A DNA stretch of 64,000 nucleotides from assembly GCF_900177405.1 (NCBI RefSeq), contig NZ_LT840185.1, positions 1,975,501 to 2,039,500 of the forward strand, in the 5' to 3' direction. A program made the translations under genes and the position numbers. The DNA comes from Allosphingosinicella indica (GTDB taxonomy: Bacteria; Pseudomonadota; Alphaproteobacteria; Sphingomonadales; Sphingomonadaceae). The notes beneath the pieces were generated by a model that was given only the letters and a program-made list of their open reading frames with translations, did not search any database and was not told where the DNA came from. Numbering within the stretch: the first letter of the stretch is position 1; each line of letters starts with the position of its first letter. Shown piece after piece: positions 42,197 to 50,855 of this stretch.

Positions 42197-43552
42197 CTAG
42201 AAGAGGTCGATGATGGTCTGCATAGTCTCGCGCGCGATCTGGATGATCCGCGCCGAGGCGCCATAGGCCTGCTGGTAACGCAGCAGATCCGCCGCCTCGC
42301 GATCGAGGTCGACGCCGATGATCTCGTCATGCGCGGCCAGCGCATTGTCGCGGCGGGTCGCGGCCGCGGCCGCTTCGGACCGCGCCGAGGCGAGCATCTG
42401 CGCATTGCCCGAGACGATCGATGCCCAGCGTGCCTCCGCGCCTCCCGTGCCGCGCAGTGCATCAAGCGCGAGAAGGTTGCCGTTCTCGGTGCCGTCCGCC
42501 GATTGCGCGGCGACCGCGCGCGGATCGGTGATGGCGACGGCAAGGTTGCGCGCGCCACCGCTCGCGTCGAGCATCGGCGCACCGGCATTGCCGTCGAGAT
42601 CGGTGCCGGCCGCGGACCAGGCGTTGAGCGCGGTGGCGAAATCCGTGGTCAGCGCCTCAAGCGCCTGGCGGCGATCTGCGGTCGTGCCGGACATGTCGAC
42701 CAGCCCGGCCAGCGTGCCGCTGCGGGCGGGCAAAATGCTCGTCGCGCCATTGGCCAGCATGCGGAGCGAAAGGCGTCCGTCGCTGGCCTGGGCCACGCTC
42801 ACCTGCACCTTGCTGGCAGGGTCGAGCAAGGTCAGGCCCGCCGAGCCGGCGATCGTGAGGGTCGCGGTGCCCTTGTCGCCGATGCTGACATCGACGTCGA
42901 TCCGCTTGGATATCGAGTCAATCAGCCGGTCGCGTTCGTCCTCCAGCGAGGCGAAGCTGCTGCGGCCGGGCGCCGCCTGGCGCAGCGCGACGTTCACCTC
43001 GGCCAGCGCGGCGAGATCGGCGTTGAGACCGTTGGCTTCGAGCTCGGCGGCGGCGCTGATGCCTTGTGACACCCGCTCAAGCGATGCCGCCGTATTGCGG
43101 ATCGTGCCGGCGGCTTCGTTGAGCGCGTTGAGCATCGCCTGACGGCCGACCAGTTCCTTGGGGGTAGACGACAGCGACACGGCGGTGTTGTAGAAGGCGC
43201 CGATCAGGCTACCCACCGAGCTCTGCCCATCGCCGAGGCTCGTCTCGATCTCGGTGAGCCAGGTCGCGCGCGCGTTGGCGCGGCCTTCGGAAGAATTGGC
43301 GGCGCGTGCGTCTGCGGCGCGGAACATATCCCACGCGCGGTTGACCGAATTGGCTTCCACCCCGTTGAAGCGGAAGATCTCGGTATAGATCGGGTTGTTC
43401 GCGCCGCCGCGGACGCCAGCCTCGCGCAGCACGACCTCGCGCCGCGCGTAGCCCTTGGTCTCCGAATTGGCGACATTCTCTGCAATGATCGAGAGCGCCG
43501 TTCGATAGGCCGACACCCCCGATTTGCCGATGTTGAGAAGATCGCTGCTCAT
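42197..43552 (-). CDS. flgK: Flagellar hook-associated protein FlgK (HAP1)
   Basis: A 451-aa protein. The first part SSDLLNIGKSGVSAYRTALSIIAENVANSETKGYARREV contains the rod/hook N-terminal motif (ENVANSETKGYAR), and the tail VDLDREAADLLRYQQAYGASARI the C-terminal one. It joins hook and filament. It overlaps flgJ by 4 nt. The Ala-rich middle is shorter than in enteric FlgK (about 550 aa). Confidence 0.93.
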   Translation of the reverse strand: MSSDLLNIGKSGVSAYRTALSIIAENVANSETKGYARREVVLREAGVRGGANNPIYTEIFRFNGVEANSVNRAWDMFRAADARAANSSEGRANARATWLTEIETSLGDGQSSVGSLIGAFYNTAVSLSSTPKELVGRQAMLNALNEAAGTIRNTAASLERVSQGISAAAELEANGLNADLAALAEVNVALRQAAPGRSSFASLEDERDRLIDSISKRIDVDVSIGDKGTATLTIAGSAGLTLLDPASKVQVSVAQASDGRLSLRMLANGATSILPARSGTLAGLVDMSGTTADRRQALEALTTDFATALNAWSAAGTDLDGNAGAPMLDASGGARNLAVAITDPRAVAAQSADGTENGNLLALDALRGTGGAEARWASIVSGNAQMLASARSEAAAAATRRDNALAAHDEIIGVDLDREAADLLRYQQAYGASARIIQIARETMQTIIDLF

Positions 43553-43884
43553 TCAGCCTTTCCCCCGTCCGCAGTCTGGGGCGTGCCCAGCTTCGCGCCG
43601 AACTGCCGCAACAGCAGATCGGCGATCCCGAAATTGCTTTTCTCAGCCATATTGTCGGCGAGCTTGGCGTCCGCCATCGACTGGAACTGCTCGGTAGAGC
43701 TGCTGCCGAAAAGCTCGTCCTCGGTGAGCTTCGCTTGCCGCATCGATCCGATCATCTGGCGCAGGAACACCGCCTCGAAGGCCTGTGCGGCCTGCTTGAG
43801 CGAAGCCACGCGCGCGGCGTCGCCGGCCCCGATGTCGGGACCGGCGGCCGGCTTGTTCGCGGGGGATGCGGCTCGCTCGATCAC
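43549..43884 (-). CDS. flgJ: Rod-binding protein FlgJ, N-terminal domain only
   Basis: A 111-aa protein that holds the rod-scaffolding domain (LKQAAQAFEAVFLRQMIGSMRQAKL, YADAKLADNMAEKS-type helix). The muramidase domain of enteric FlgJ is absent. A separate transglycosylase gene at 52662-53459 probably supplies it. It overlaps flgI and flgK by 4 nt each. Confidence 0.9.
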   Translation of the reverse strand: MIERAASPANKPAAGPDIGAGDAARVASLKQAAQAFEAVFLRQMIGSMRQAKLTEDELFGSSSTEQFQSMADAKLADNMAEKSNFGIADLLLRQFGAKLGTPQTADGGKAE

Positions 43885-44987
43885 AGGACGACGAGCTCCG
43901 CCTTCATCGCGCCTGCCTGTTTCAAGGCTTCTAGGATCGCGACGAGATCCGACGGTGCGGCGCCGATGGCGTTCACCGCCTGGACGATCTCCGACAGCGA
44001 AGCGCCGGGGGCGAAGGCGAACATCGGCCGCGTTTCTTCCACGGCCTCGATCTGGCTCGATTCCTCGATCGCCGTGCGGCCACGCGAGAGCGGCGCCGGC
44101 TGGATGACACGCGGCTCTTCCTTCACCGCCACCGTCAGCTTGCCGTGGCTCACCGCCGCGGGGCTGATGCGCACGGCGCCGTTGATCACGACGGTGCCGG
44201 TGCGGGCGTTGACGATCACGCGCGCCGGCGCGTCGGCCGGATCGACGTTGAGATTCTCGATCCGCGCCATCATCTGCGTGCGGCTCTCTGCGCCCGGGGG
44301 CGCGTCGATCTGGATCGACACTGCGTCGATCGCGCGGGCGAGGCTGCCGCCGAGATTGCCGTTGATCGCCTGCGCGACGCGCTGGGCGGTGGTGAGATCC
44401 GCTTCGGCGAGGTTGAACATCAGGCTCGGCGCCGTGGCGAAGCCCGCATCGACCGCGCGCTCGACCGAGGCGCCGCCCGGAATGCGTCCCGCTGACGGCA
44501 CGTTGACCGAGAGCTTCGATCCGTCCGCCGCCTCAACACCGAGGCCGCCGACGGCGAGGCTGCCCTGCGCCATCGCATAGATTTCATTGTCAGCACCGCG
44601 CAGCGGCGCCATCAGCAGCGTGCCGCCGCGCAGCGACTTCGCCTTGCCGAGCGCGGAGACGGTGACGTCGAGCCGCTGGCCGGGCTTGGCGAAGGCAGGA
44701 AGCTCGGCGGTGACCATCACCGCCGCGGCATTCTTGACCGCGGGGCTCACGCCCGGCGGCAGCGTCAGGCCGAAGCGCGAAGCGACGCCCTTCATGCCCT
44801 GCGTGGCGTAATCCAGGCTGTCGTCGCCCGTGCCCGCGAGACCGACGACGATGCCGTAGCCGGTGAGCTGGTTGGCGCGCAGGCCCTGGAACGTGCCCAG
44901 ATCCTTGATCCGCGCGGCCCCGGCCGGGGAGGCGGCGAGCGCGATGCCGGCGAAGGCAGCGGCGATGAGGCGAAGAATGTTGCGCAT
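43881..44987 (-). CDS. flgI: Flagellar P-ring protein FlgI
   Basis: A 368-aa periplasmic P-ring subunit with a signal peptide (1-22, ending PAGAARIK). Segments RIKDLGTFQGLRANQLTGYG, VVGLAGTGDD and VIVNARTGTVVINGAVRISP are family signatures. Length matches the family. Its start abuts the flgH stop. FlgA, needed for P-ring assembly, is encoded at 51364. Confidence 0.95.
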   Translation of the reverse strand: MRNILRLIAAAFAGIALAASPAGAARIKDLGTFQGLRANQLTGYGIVVGLAGTGDDSLDYATQGMKGVASRFGLTLPPGVSPAVKNAAAVMVTAELPAFAKPGQRLDVTVSALGKAKSLRGGTLLMAPLRGADNEIYAMAQGSLAVGGLGVEAADGSKLSVNVPSAGRIPGGASVERAVDAGFATAPSLMFNLAEADLTTAQRVAQAINGNLGGSLARAIDAVSIQIDAPPGAESRTQMMARIENLNVDPADAPARVIVNARTGTVVINGAVRISPAAVSHGKLTVAVKEEPRVIQPAPLSRGRTAIEESSQIEAVEETRPMFAFAPGASLSEIVQAVNAIGAAPSDLVAILEALKQAGAMKAELVVL

Positions 44988-45661
44988 CAGAACGGACTCA
45001 CGACGGAGAAGAAGCGTTGCAGCCAGCCTTGCTTGCTGGCCCGGGCGATCTCGCCGCGACCCGAATAGGTGATCTTGGCGTCGGCGACGCGGGTCGAGGC
45101 GATGCGGTTGTCGGGGCCGATGTCGTTGGGCCGGACGAGACCGGATACCTGGACATATTCGTCGCCGCGGTTGAGCGTCACCAGCTTCTCGCCGCGGACC
45201 AGCATCGTTCCGTTGGGATAGACCTGGGCGACGGTCACGCTGATCTCCCCCGACAGCCGGTTCTCCTGCGCAGCGGACCCCTTGCCGGTGAACGACTGGT
45301 CGCCGCCCATCCTGGCATCGGTGGGGTTGAACAGCGACAGCGGCCCGGTCGTCGGCGCGGAGAGGCCGATCTCGCCGTTGCGGCCGGTGTTGGCCGAATT
45401 GGTCTTGGTCGCCTGCGTCCGCTCGACGAGCGCGATCGTGAGGATGTCCCCGACCTGCGCGGCGCGCGTACCGCTGGTGAGCGGCGAATAGCCGTGCGAG
45501 GCCTGGAAGATGGCGCCGTTCGACACCACCGGCGCCACGGGCGGCGGCGGCGCGAAGCTCGGCCGGTATTCCGCCGACGGCGGCCCGGCATGGCCGCCCA
45601 TGCAGGCGGCGAGCAGGAGCATGGGGCCGAGCGCGGCCATCTTAAAGCTGCTGGTTCGCAT
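44987..45661 (-). CDS. flgH: Flagellar L-ring lipoprotein FlgH
   Basis: A 224-aa outer-membrane lipoprotein. The lipobox LLLAAC is near residue 20; segments VGDILTIALVERTQATK, NRLSGEISVTVAQVYPNGTM and VRPNDIGPDNRIASTRVADA are FlgH signatures. The start used (ATG 45661) overlaps flgG by 20 nt; ATG 45640 would avoid the overlap but loses the charged n-region of the signal. Confidence 0.94.
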   Translation of the reverse strand: MRTSSFKMAALGPMLLLAACMGGHAGPPSAEYRPSFAPPPPVAPVVSNGAIFQASHGYSPLTSGTRAAQVGDILTIALVERTQATKTNSANTGRNGEIGLSAPTTGPLSLFNPTDARMGGDQSFTGKGSAAQENRLSGEISVTVAQVYPNGTMLVRGEKLVTLNRGDEYVQVSGLVRPNDIGPDNRIASTRVADAKITYSGRGEIARASKQGWLQRFFSVVSPF

Positions 45662-46430
45662 TGCGGAGCATCTCGTCGGTTGCGGAGATCATCTTGGAAT
45701 TCACTTCGTAAGCGCGCTGCGTTTCGATCATGTCGACCAGTTCCTGGACGACATTGACGTTCGATCCCTCGAGCATGCCCTGACGGATCGTGCCGCGGCC
45801 GTCGGTGCCGGCGCCGCCGACCTGCGGCGCGCCGCTGGCCTGCGTCTCGCGCAGCAGATTGTCGCCGATCGCCGCGAGGCCCGCCGGATTGACGAAGCGC
45901 GCAAGCTCGATCTGGCCGAGGTTGGTGGTCTCGGTCTGGCCCGGCAACGTCGCTGATACGGTGCCGTCGGCGCCGATCGTGATGCTGGTCGCGCCTTCCG
46001 GCACCTGGATCGCCGGCTGGATCGGCATGCCCGCGGAGGTCACGAGCTGGCCTTCCGGCGAGCGGTTGAAATTGCCGTCGCGGGTATAGCCGACCGAGCC
46101 GTCGGGCAGCGTCACCTGGAAGAAGCCGTCACCCTCGATTGCCATGTCGAGCGGGTTCTCGGTGGTCTGCAGCGCGCCTTGCGTGTTGAGCCGCGCGGTG
46201 CCGGACATCTGCACGCCGCTGCCGAGCGAAAGCCCGGTGGCGTAGCGGTTCTCGGCGGCCGACGGTGCGCCCGGCGCGGTCATCGTCTGATAGGCGAGCG
46301 TCTCGAACTGCGCGCGCTCGCGCTTGAATCCGATGGTGTTCACGTTCGCCAGATTGTTGGCGATGACGCGCATCTTGGTCGACTGCGCGTCGAGCCCCGT
46401 GCGGGCGACGTGGAGAGCGGCGTTCGTCAT
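45642..46430 (-). CDS. flgG: Flagellar distal rod protein FlgG
   Basis: A 262-aa rod protein of the FlgEFG family. N-terminal HVARTGLDAQSTKMRVIANN, LANVNTIGFKRERAQFETL, central VGYTRDGNFNRSPEGQLVTS and the C-terminal ANQQL end are diagnostic. 19 nt after flgF. Confidence 0.95.
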   Translation of the reverse strand: MTNAALHVARTGLDAQSTKMRVIANNLANVNTIGFKRERAQFETLAYQTMTAPGAPSAAENRYATGLSLGSGVQMSGTARLNTQGALQTTENPLDMAIEGDGFFQVTLPDGSVGYTRDGNFNRSPEGQLVTSAGMPIQPAIQVPEGATSITIGADGTVSATLPGQTETTNLGQIELARFVNPAGLAAIGDNLLRETQASGAPQVGGAGTDGRGTIRQGMLEGSNVNVVQELVDMIETQRAYEVNSKMISATDEMLRNANQQL

Positions 46431-46449
46431 CAGTCAGGCTCCTTCGGCC

Positions 46450-47193
46450 TCAAGGCATCCGCATGAGATCGGCGCCCGAAGCGTCGATCTCGCGGGCGGT
46501 GGAAATCAATTTCATCTGCGTGTCCCAGGCGCGGCTGGCTTCGATCATGTCGACCAGCGCCTTGGTGGCTTCGACGTTCGAGCCTTCGAGGCTGCCGGAG
46601 ATCACGCGCGCGCCGGGATCCTGCGGCAAGGCGCCGCCATTCTCGACGCGAAACAGGCCGTCCAGCGCCTTCACGATCTTCGAGCCGGTCGGCGACACGA
46701 CCTTCAGCCGCTCGATCTCCTGCGGCTGCGCCGGATCGCCGCCCTCGGGCACGATCAGGATGCGGCCGTCCTTGTCGATGGTCACCTTATCGGCCGGGGG
46801 CAGGGTGATCGGCCCGCCTTCGCCCAGCACCGGAAATCCGTCGCCGGTCGTCAGCAGGCCGCTGTCGGAAAGCTGCAGGTCGCCGCGGCGCGTATAGGCC
46901 TCGTCGCCTTCGTTGGACTGCACCGCGAGGAGAGCGTCGCCCTCCAGCGCGATGTCGAGGTCGCGGCCCGTCTCGCTCACCGCGCCGCCGCGCATGTCCG
47001 CCGCCATCACCTCTCCGGTGGACGGCGCGCGCGATTGCAGCGCGGCGCCGCCCTGAAGCCAGAGCGGGCGCACGGCCGACATCTCGGCGCGAAAGCCCGT
47101 CGTATTGGCGTTGGCGAGGTTGTTCGCCGTTGTCGCCTGACGCGCCATCGCGCCGCGAAGCGCGGACAGTGAGGTGTATGCGAGCCGGTCCAT
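46450..47193 (-). CDS. flgF: Flagellar proximal rod protein FlgF
   Basis: A 247-aa rod protein with MDRLAYTSLSALRGAMARQA, TTANNLANANTTGFRAEMSA and YTRRGDLQLSDSGLLTTGDG, the FlgF/FlgG layout; the shorter length and position before flgG fit FlgF. 14 nt after flgE. Confidence 0.93.
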   Translation of the reverse strand: MDRLAYTSLSALRGAMARQATTANNLANANTTGFRAEMSAVRPLWLQGGAALQSRAPSTGEVMAADMRGGAVSETGRDLDIALEGDALLAVQSNEGDEAYTRRGDLQLSDSGLLTTGDGFPVLGEGGPITLPPADKVTIDKDGRILIVPEGGDPAQPQEIERLKVVSPTGSKIVKALDGLFRVENGGALPQDPGARVISGSLEGSNVEATKALVDMIEASRAWDTQMKLISTAREIDASGADLMRMP

Positions 47194-47207
47194 CGTCTAG
47201 GTCCCGA

Positions 47208-48494
47208 TCAGTTCCTGAGGTTCATGATGGCCTGGGTCATCGCGTTGGCGGTTTCGATCGCCTTCGCGTTCGCCTGGAAGTTGCGCTGCGCCGAGATCAG
47301 CGAAACGAGTTCCTCGGTGATGTCGACGTTCGCACGCTCCAGCGCGCCCGACTGAATCTTGCCGAAGCCGTCCTCGCCGGCGGTGCCGATCTGCGCGGGG
47401 CCGCTGTCGCCGGTCACCGACCAGGTCGCGTCTCCGCGCTGCTTGAGCCCCGCGGGGTTCGAGAAGTTCGCCATGATCAGCTTGCCGAGCGCCTGCGTCT
47501 CGCCGTTCGAGAAGGTGGCGGTGACGAGCCCGTCCTCGCCGATCGAGATGTCGTCCAGCTTGCCGGTCGAAAGCCCGTCCTGCTCGATCGAGGCGAGCGT
47601 GAAGGTGCCGGTCGACTGGTTCGAGGCCGAGCCGAAATCGAGCGAGATGGTCAGCGGCGCCGAGGCAGCCGCCGGCGAGACGGTGCTGAACGCGGTCGCG
47701 CTGGTCGGCGAGGTGATCGCGCCGCTGGCGTCAAATTCCAGACGCAGCGGGGTGGGTGTTGCGGAACCGGAATCCGCACTCGCCTGCTCATCACCAACGA
47801 AGAAATAGGCATCCCAGCTGTTCTGCGCGTCGCCGGCCGCGGTCGATTCGGTGCGGACGAAATAGATCGTCGCGGGGATCGCATTGCCCGCCGCGTCGTA
47901 GACGGTGGTCTGGGTCGACTGGTTGTAGCTGTTCGGATCGAGCCGGTCGAAGGTGTAGCCGCCCGAATACATCGCACGGTCTTCCGGGATGTCGGCGTTC
48001 GACGGCAGGCCGACCGAAAGATTCATCAAGGTGGTGGCGCGCGGCGTGCCCGAGGTGAGCGGAAGCTGCAGGTTGCGCGCGGCGCTGAGCCCGGTCGCGG
48101 TGACGTTGCCCTGCGCGTTGACGGGCAGAACCTGGACGTAGCCGGCGTTGGAATCGCGCAGGTAACGCTCCTGGTCGATCTTGAAGGCGCCGTTGCGGGT
48201 GAACTTGGTGTTGCCGCCGGTCAGCGCGTCGCGGGTGACGAAGAAGCCGTTGCCGCTGATCGCGAGATCGAGCTCGCGCGCGGAGGTTTCGAAGCCGCCC
48301 TGGCTGAATTGCTGCTCGATGCCCTTCAAGCGCGTGCCATTGCCCGGCGTGGTCTTGGACGAGGCGATGATGTCGCCGAACTGGGCGCGGCTCTTCTTGA
48401 AGCCGACCGAGCCGACGTTGGCGACGTTGTTCGACACGACGCCGAGGTCGGTCTGGGCGGCCTTGAGGCCCGAAAGCGAGGTGTAGAAGGACAT
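47208..48494 (-). CDS. flgE: Flagellar hook protein FlgE
   Basis: A 428-aa hook subunit. N-terminal SFYTSLSGLKAAQTDLGVVS and NNVANVGSVGFKKSRAQFGD; C-terminal LVSLISAQRNFQANAKAIET. The middle is Ser/Thr/Asp-rich and surface-exposed. FlgD needed for capping is encoded 37 nt upstream. Confidence 0.95.
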   Translation of the reverse strand: MSFYTSLSGLKAAQTDLGVVSNNVANVGSVGFKKSRAQFGDIIASSKTTPGNGTRLKGIEQQFSQGGFETSARELDLAISGNGFFVTRDALTGGNTKFTRNGAFKIDQERYLRDSNAGYVQVLPVNAQGNVTATGLSAARNLQLPLTSGTPRATTLMNLSVGLPSNADIPEDRAMYSGGYTFDRLDPNSYNQSTQTTVYDAAGNAIPATIYFVRTESTAAGDAQNSWDAYFFVGDEQASADSGSATPTPLRLEFDASGAITSPTSATAFSTVSPAAASAPLTISLDFGSASNQSTGTFTLASIEQDGLSTGKLDDISIGEDGLVTATFSNGETQALGKLIMANFSNPAGLKQRGDATWSVTGDSGPAQIGTAGEDGFGKIQSGALERANVDITEELVSLISAQRNFQANAKAIETANAMTQAIMNLRN

Positions 48495-48531
48495 GGCAAC
48501 AAGCTCCTGGTGAGGAAAGGAGAGGGTGGTG

Positions 48532-49203
48532 TCAGGCGAGGCGGATGGCTTCCGCCGGTGAAAGGATGCCGAGGCCGGTGACGAGCATCGTCGTGCCGCC
48601 GTTGGCCGGGGACTGGATGCCGCCGATCGGCGTCCAGGTGGCGGTGCCGGCGGTGATCGCCTTGCCGCCGCCTGCAGCGTTGATCATGATCTTGAGCGGG
48701 CCGCCGGCGGCGGTTTCGCCGTCGGCGTTCTTGCCGTTCCAGTTGAACTGGACGACGCCCGCCTTCTGCGGCCCCAGCGTCTGGCTGTGGACCACGGCGC
48801 CGCTGGCGTCGACGTAGCTGACCGACACCTGATCGGCATCCTTGGGCAGCGCGATTTCGCCGGCGTAGGAACCGTCGCTGAGCGGCGCAGCGGTATCGGA
48901 ATCGACCAGCATCGACCGGCCGATCCAGCTCGCCGCGTCGGTGAGGCGCGTGGGCGAGAGCTGCTCGGCGATCGCCGCTAGGCTCTTGTTCATTTCCGCG
49001 ATGCCGGCGACCGAGGAGAATTGCGCCATCTGGGCGACCATCTGCTGGTTGTCGATCGGGTTGAACGGATCCTGGGTGGTGAGCTGCGTCGTCATCAGCT
49101 TCAGGAAATCGTTCTGGTCCAGCATGCCCGGCTTCTTCGTCTCCACGGCGGGAGACGGATTGCCGGTCTGCGTCCAGGACGTCGGGAGGTTGATATCGGT
49201 CAT
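48532..49203 (-). CDS. flgD: Flagellar hook cap protein FlgD
   Basis: A 223-aa cap protein with MLDQNDFLKLMTTQLTTQDP, FNPIDNQQMVAQMAQFSSV and the Tudor/FnIII-like part FNWNGKNADGETAAGGPLKI (FlgD-type FSWDG/GxAAPxG motif). Start ATG 49203 overlaps the flgC stop by 4 nt. Confidence 0.94.
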   Translation of the reverse strand: MTDINLPTSWTQTGNPSPAVETKKPGMLDQNDFLKLMTTQLTTQDPFNPIDNQQMVAQMAQFSSVAGIAEMNKSLAAIAEQLSPTRLTDAASWIGRSMLVDSDTAAPLSDGSYAGEIALPKDADQVSVSYVDASGAVVHSQTLGPQKAGVVQFNWNGKNADGETAAGGPLKIMINAAGGGKAITAGTATWTPIGGIQSPANGGTTMLVTGLGILSPAEAIRLA

Positions 49204-49601
49204 TGGCCCAGCTTCAGCGTATCGAGGGTGAGGGACTTGGCGGTCTGGAGGACCTGCACATTGTTCTGGTACTGGCGCGCGGCCTCGACCATCTCGACGA
49301 GCTCCGCGGCAGTATCGACGCCGGCTTCCCACACGTTGCCGTCTTTGTCGGCGAGCGGGTGGCCGGGCGAATGGCGCATCGTCGGCTCGACCTGCGCCTG
49401 GACGACGCGATCCACCTTGACGGTGGCGACGCCCGGCTGGTCGGTGACCGACTGGAACACCGGCTTCAGTGAACGGAACGCGGCATCCTTGCTGCCCGCG
49501 ATCGATCCGGCGTTGGCGAGATTCGACGCGGTGGTGTTCAAACGCAGGAGCTGCGCGCTCATCGCGCGGCCTGCGATATCGAAGACGTTCATCGGCTTCA
49601 T
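49200..49601 (-). CDS. flgC: Flagellar proximal rod protein FlgC
   Basis: A 133-aa rod protein. MNVFDIAGRAMSAQLLRLNT, TASNLANAGSIAGSKDAAFR and the C-terminal VDTAAELVEMVEAARQYQNN are family signatures. 4 nt after flgB. Confidence 0.94.
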   Translation of the reverse strand: MKPMNVFDIAGRAMSAQLLRLNTTASNLANAGSIAGSKDAAFRSLKPVFQSVTDQPGVATVKVDRVVQAQVEPTMRHSPGHPLADKDGNVWEAGVDTAAELVEMVEAARQYQNNVQVLQTAKSLTLDTLKLGQ

Positions 49602-49605
49602 CGGA

Positions 49606-49959
49606 TCACTCCCCCTTCAGCGCGCGCTTGAGCGTCGAGATGCGGCCTTCGAGGAAGGCGAGCGACGTGCGGTACTGCACGGCATTCTCGGCGAAGAGCG
49701 TCTGCTCGGTGGACAGCTCGACCGTATTGCCGTCGAGCGAAGGCGAGATCGGGATGCGGTAGCCGACGGAATTTTCGGCCGCCTGGTTGGCGCCCATCCC
49801 GTTCGAGACCTGCTTCATCGCCGTCTCGAAATCGAGGTCGCGCGCTTTGTAGCCGGGCGTCGCCGCGTTCGCGATGTTCGAGGCGAGCAGCGACAGGCGC
49901 TGCGAGCGCACCGCCAAGGCCGCGCCGTGAACCCCGAACAGGGAATTTCCGTCTGCCAT
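49606..49959 (-). CDS. flgB: Flagellar proximal rod protein FlgB
   Basis: A 117-aa rod protein, first gene of the flgBCDEFGHIJKL operon. SQRLSLLASNIANAATPGYK and ARDLDFETAMKQ in the N-terminus and the C-terminal VQYRTSLAFLEGRISTLKRA fit FlgB. A sigma54 promoter lies at 50032-50047, giving a leader of about 60 nt. Confidence 0.94.
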   Translation of the reverse strand: MADGNSLFGVHGAALAVRSQRLSLLASNIANAATPGYKARDLDFETAMKQVSNGMGANQAAENSVGYRIPISPSLDGNTVELSTEQTLFAENAVQYRTSLAFLEGRISTLKRALKGE

Positions 49960-50031
49960 CGTTCGAACCCCTAAAAGTCCAGCCTCATGTGTCGTTATTC
50001 AGACACGGTGAGGCGTGATGCCGCAGCCCGA

Positions 50032-50047
50032 TGCAATGGCCATGCCA
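50032..50047 (-). promoter_or_regulatory. Sigma54 promoter of the flgB operon
   Basis: TGGCATGGCCATTGCA on the minus strand fits TGGCAYR-N4-TTGCW at every position, with GG-N10-GC spacing. It differs at one base from the sigma54 promoter before the transglycosylase gene (52634). It should drive flgBCDEFGHIJKL with help of the activator encoded at 60889. Confidence 0.85.
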
Positions 50048-50101
50048 ATTGCGCGGGGCCACGCCCGTTCGCGCTCCCCGCAGAGAGCGCAGGCGGGCGG
50101 G

Positions 50102-50148
50102 CGGCAAAGCGTTGCCGGATGGACGGCAAGAAATTGCCGGTCTTGCCG
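50102..50148. promoter_or_regulatory. Tandem CGGCAA-N4-TTGCCG palindromes, candidate enhancer
   Basis: Two perfect inverted repeats, CGGCAA-AGCG-TTGCCG (50102-50117) and CGGCAA-GAAA-TTGCCG (50124-50139), start 22 bp apart, followed by a lone half-site TTGCCG (50143-50148). They are 55-100 bp upstream of the -24 element of the flgB promoter, the usual enhancer distance, and just upstream of the divergent stator gene. Probable binding site of the FlbD-like activator (inference). Confidence 0.6.
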
Positions 50149-50171
50149 GTCGTGGGAGGAGGGAGAGCGCT

Positions 50172-50855
50172 GTGATCCAGTGGGCGGTGCGTTTGTTCGA
50201 TCCGCTCTCCTTCCTCCTCGTCGCGGGCGGTGCGCTGATGATCGCGATCGTCCGCCACAGCCGCCACGATCTGTGGCGTGCGTTCGGCGCCCTCCGGCCG
50301 CTGTTCCGCGATGACCCCGAACGCGATGCCGATGCCGCGCGCCACGCCGTCCGGCAGATCGCCCACATCGCCGATTTGAAAGGCACGGTCTGCGCAGACC
50401 GCGTGCGCGGAGCAGGCGCCTTCGTGCGCCGTGCCGCCATCCAGCTTGCCAATTCCCACACGCCGGATGATTTCCGCGAATGGGCGGATCATGATTTGTC
50501 GCGCCGCGCCGCGCGTCACGCCGGCGCCGCGTCCTTCTGGCGCGCGATCGCCGATGCCGCGCCCTCGGCGGGGATGATCGGCACGGTGATCGGTCTCATC
50601 GGCATGTTCGCGGCGATGGAGGATCCCGCGCGGATGGGCGCGCCGATGGCGCTCGCCTTGCTCACCACGCTCTACGGGCTGCTGTTCTCGGCGGTGATCG
50701 CCGGGCCGATCGCGGCACGGCTCGAGCGTTTGTCGGAGGCCGAGCTCGCCTGGCAGCGCGCTGTGATCGACAAGCTCGACACCCTTGCGCGTGCCGAGGC
50801 ACTGGCGATTCACCCGGCGCATCCCGCACACCGATTGCTGCGAGTCGCGGGATGA
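50172..50855 (+). CDS. MotA/TolQ/ExbB-like proton channel protein, second stator set
   Basis: A 227-aa membrane protein. One span near residues 10-27 (SFLLVAGGALMIAIV) and two near 130-180 (SAGMIGTVIGLIGMFAAM, ALALLTTLYGLLFSAVIAGP), the MotA/TolQ/ExbB pattern, with a soluble Arg-rich loop between. It is smaller than the MotA at 40349. Start GTG 50172, preceded by GGAGGAGGGAG; the frame upstream is not conserved in character. It overlaps the MotB-like gene by 4 nt, and the pair stands between flgB and flgA. Confidence 0.85.
   Translation: MIQWAVRLFDPLSFLLVAGGALMIAIVRHSRHDLWRAFGALRPLFRDDPERDADAARHAVRQIAHIADLKGTVCADRVRGAGAFVRRAAIQLANSHTPDDFREWADHDLSRRAARHAGAASFWRAIADAAPSAGMIGTVIGLIGMFAAMEDPARMGAPMALALLTTLYGLLFSAVIAGPIAARLERLSEAELAWQRAVIDKLDTLARAEALAIHPAHPAHRLLRVAG

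Noticed and set aside
50102-50139. CGGCAA palindromes as sigma54 promoters for the MotA-like gene
   Set aside because: GG and GC are separated by 9 nt instead of 10 in both copies, and they form perfect palindromes; an activator site is more likely.
50031-50171. N-terminal extension of the MotA-like gene from ATG 50031
   Set aside because: The extension is Arg-rich, overlaps the flgB promoter and enhancer palindromes, and lacks a ribosome-binding site; GTG 50172 has GGAGGAGGGAG.
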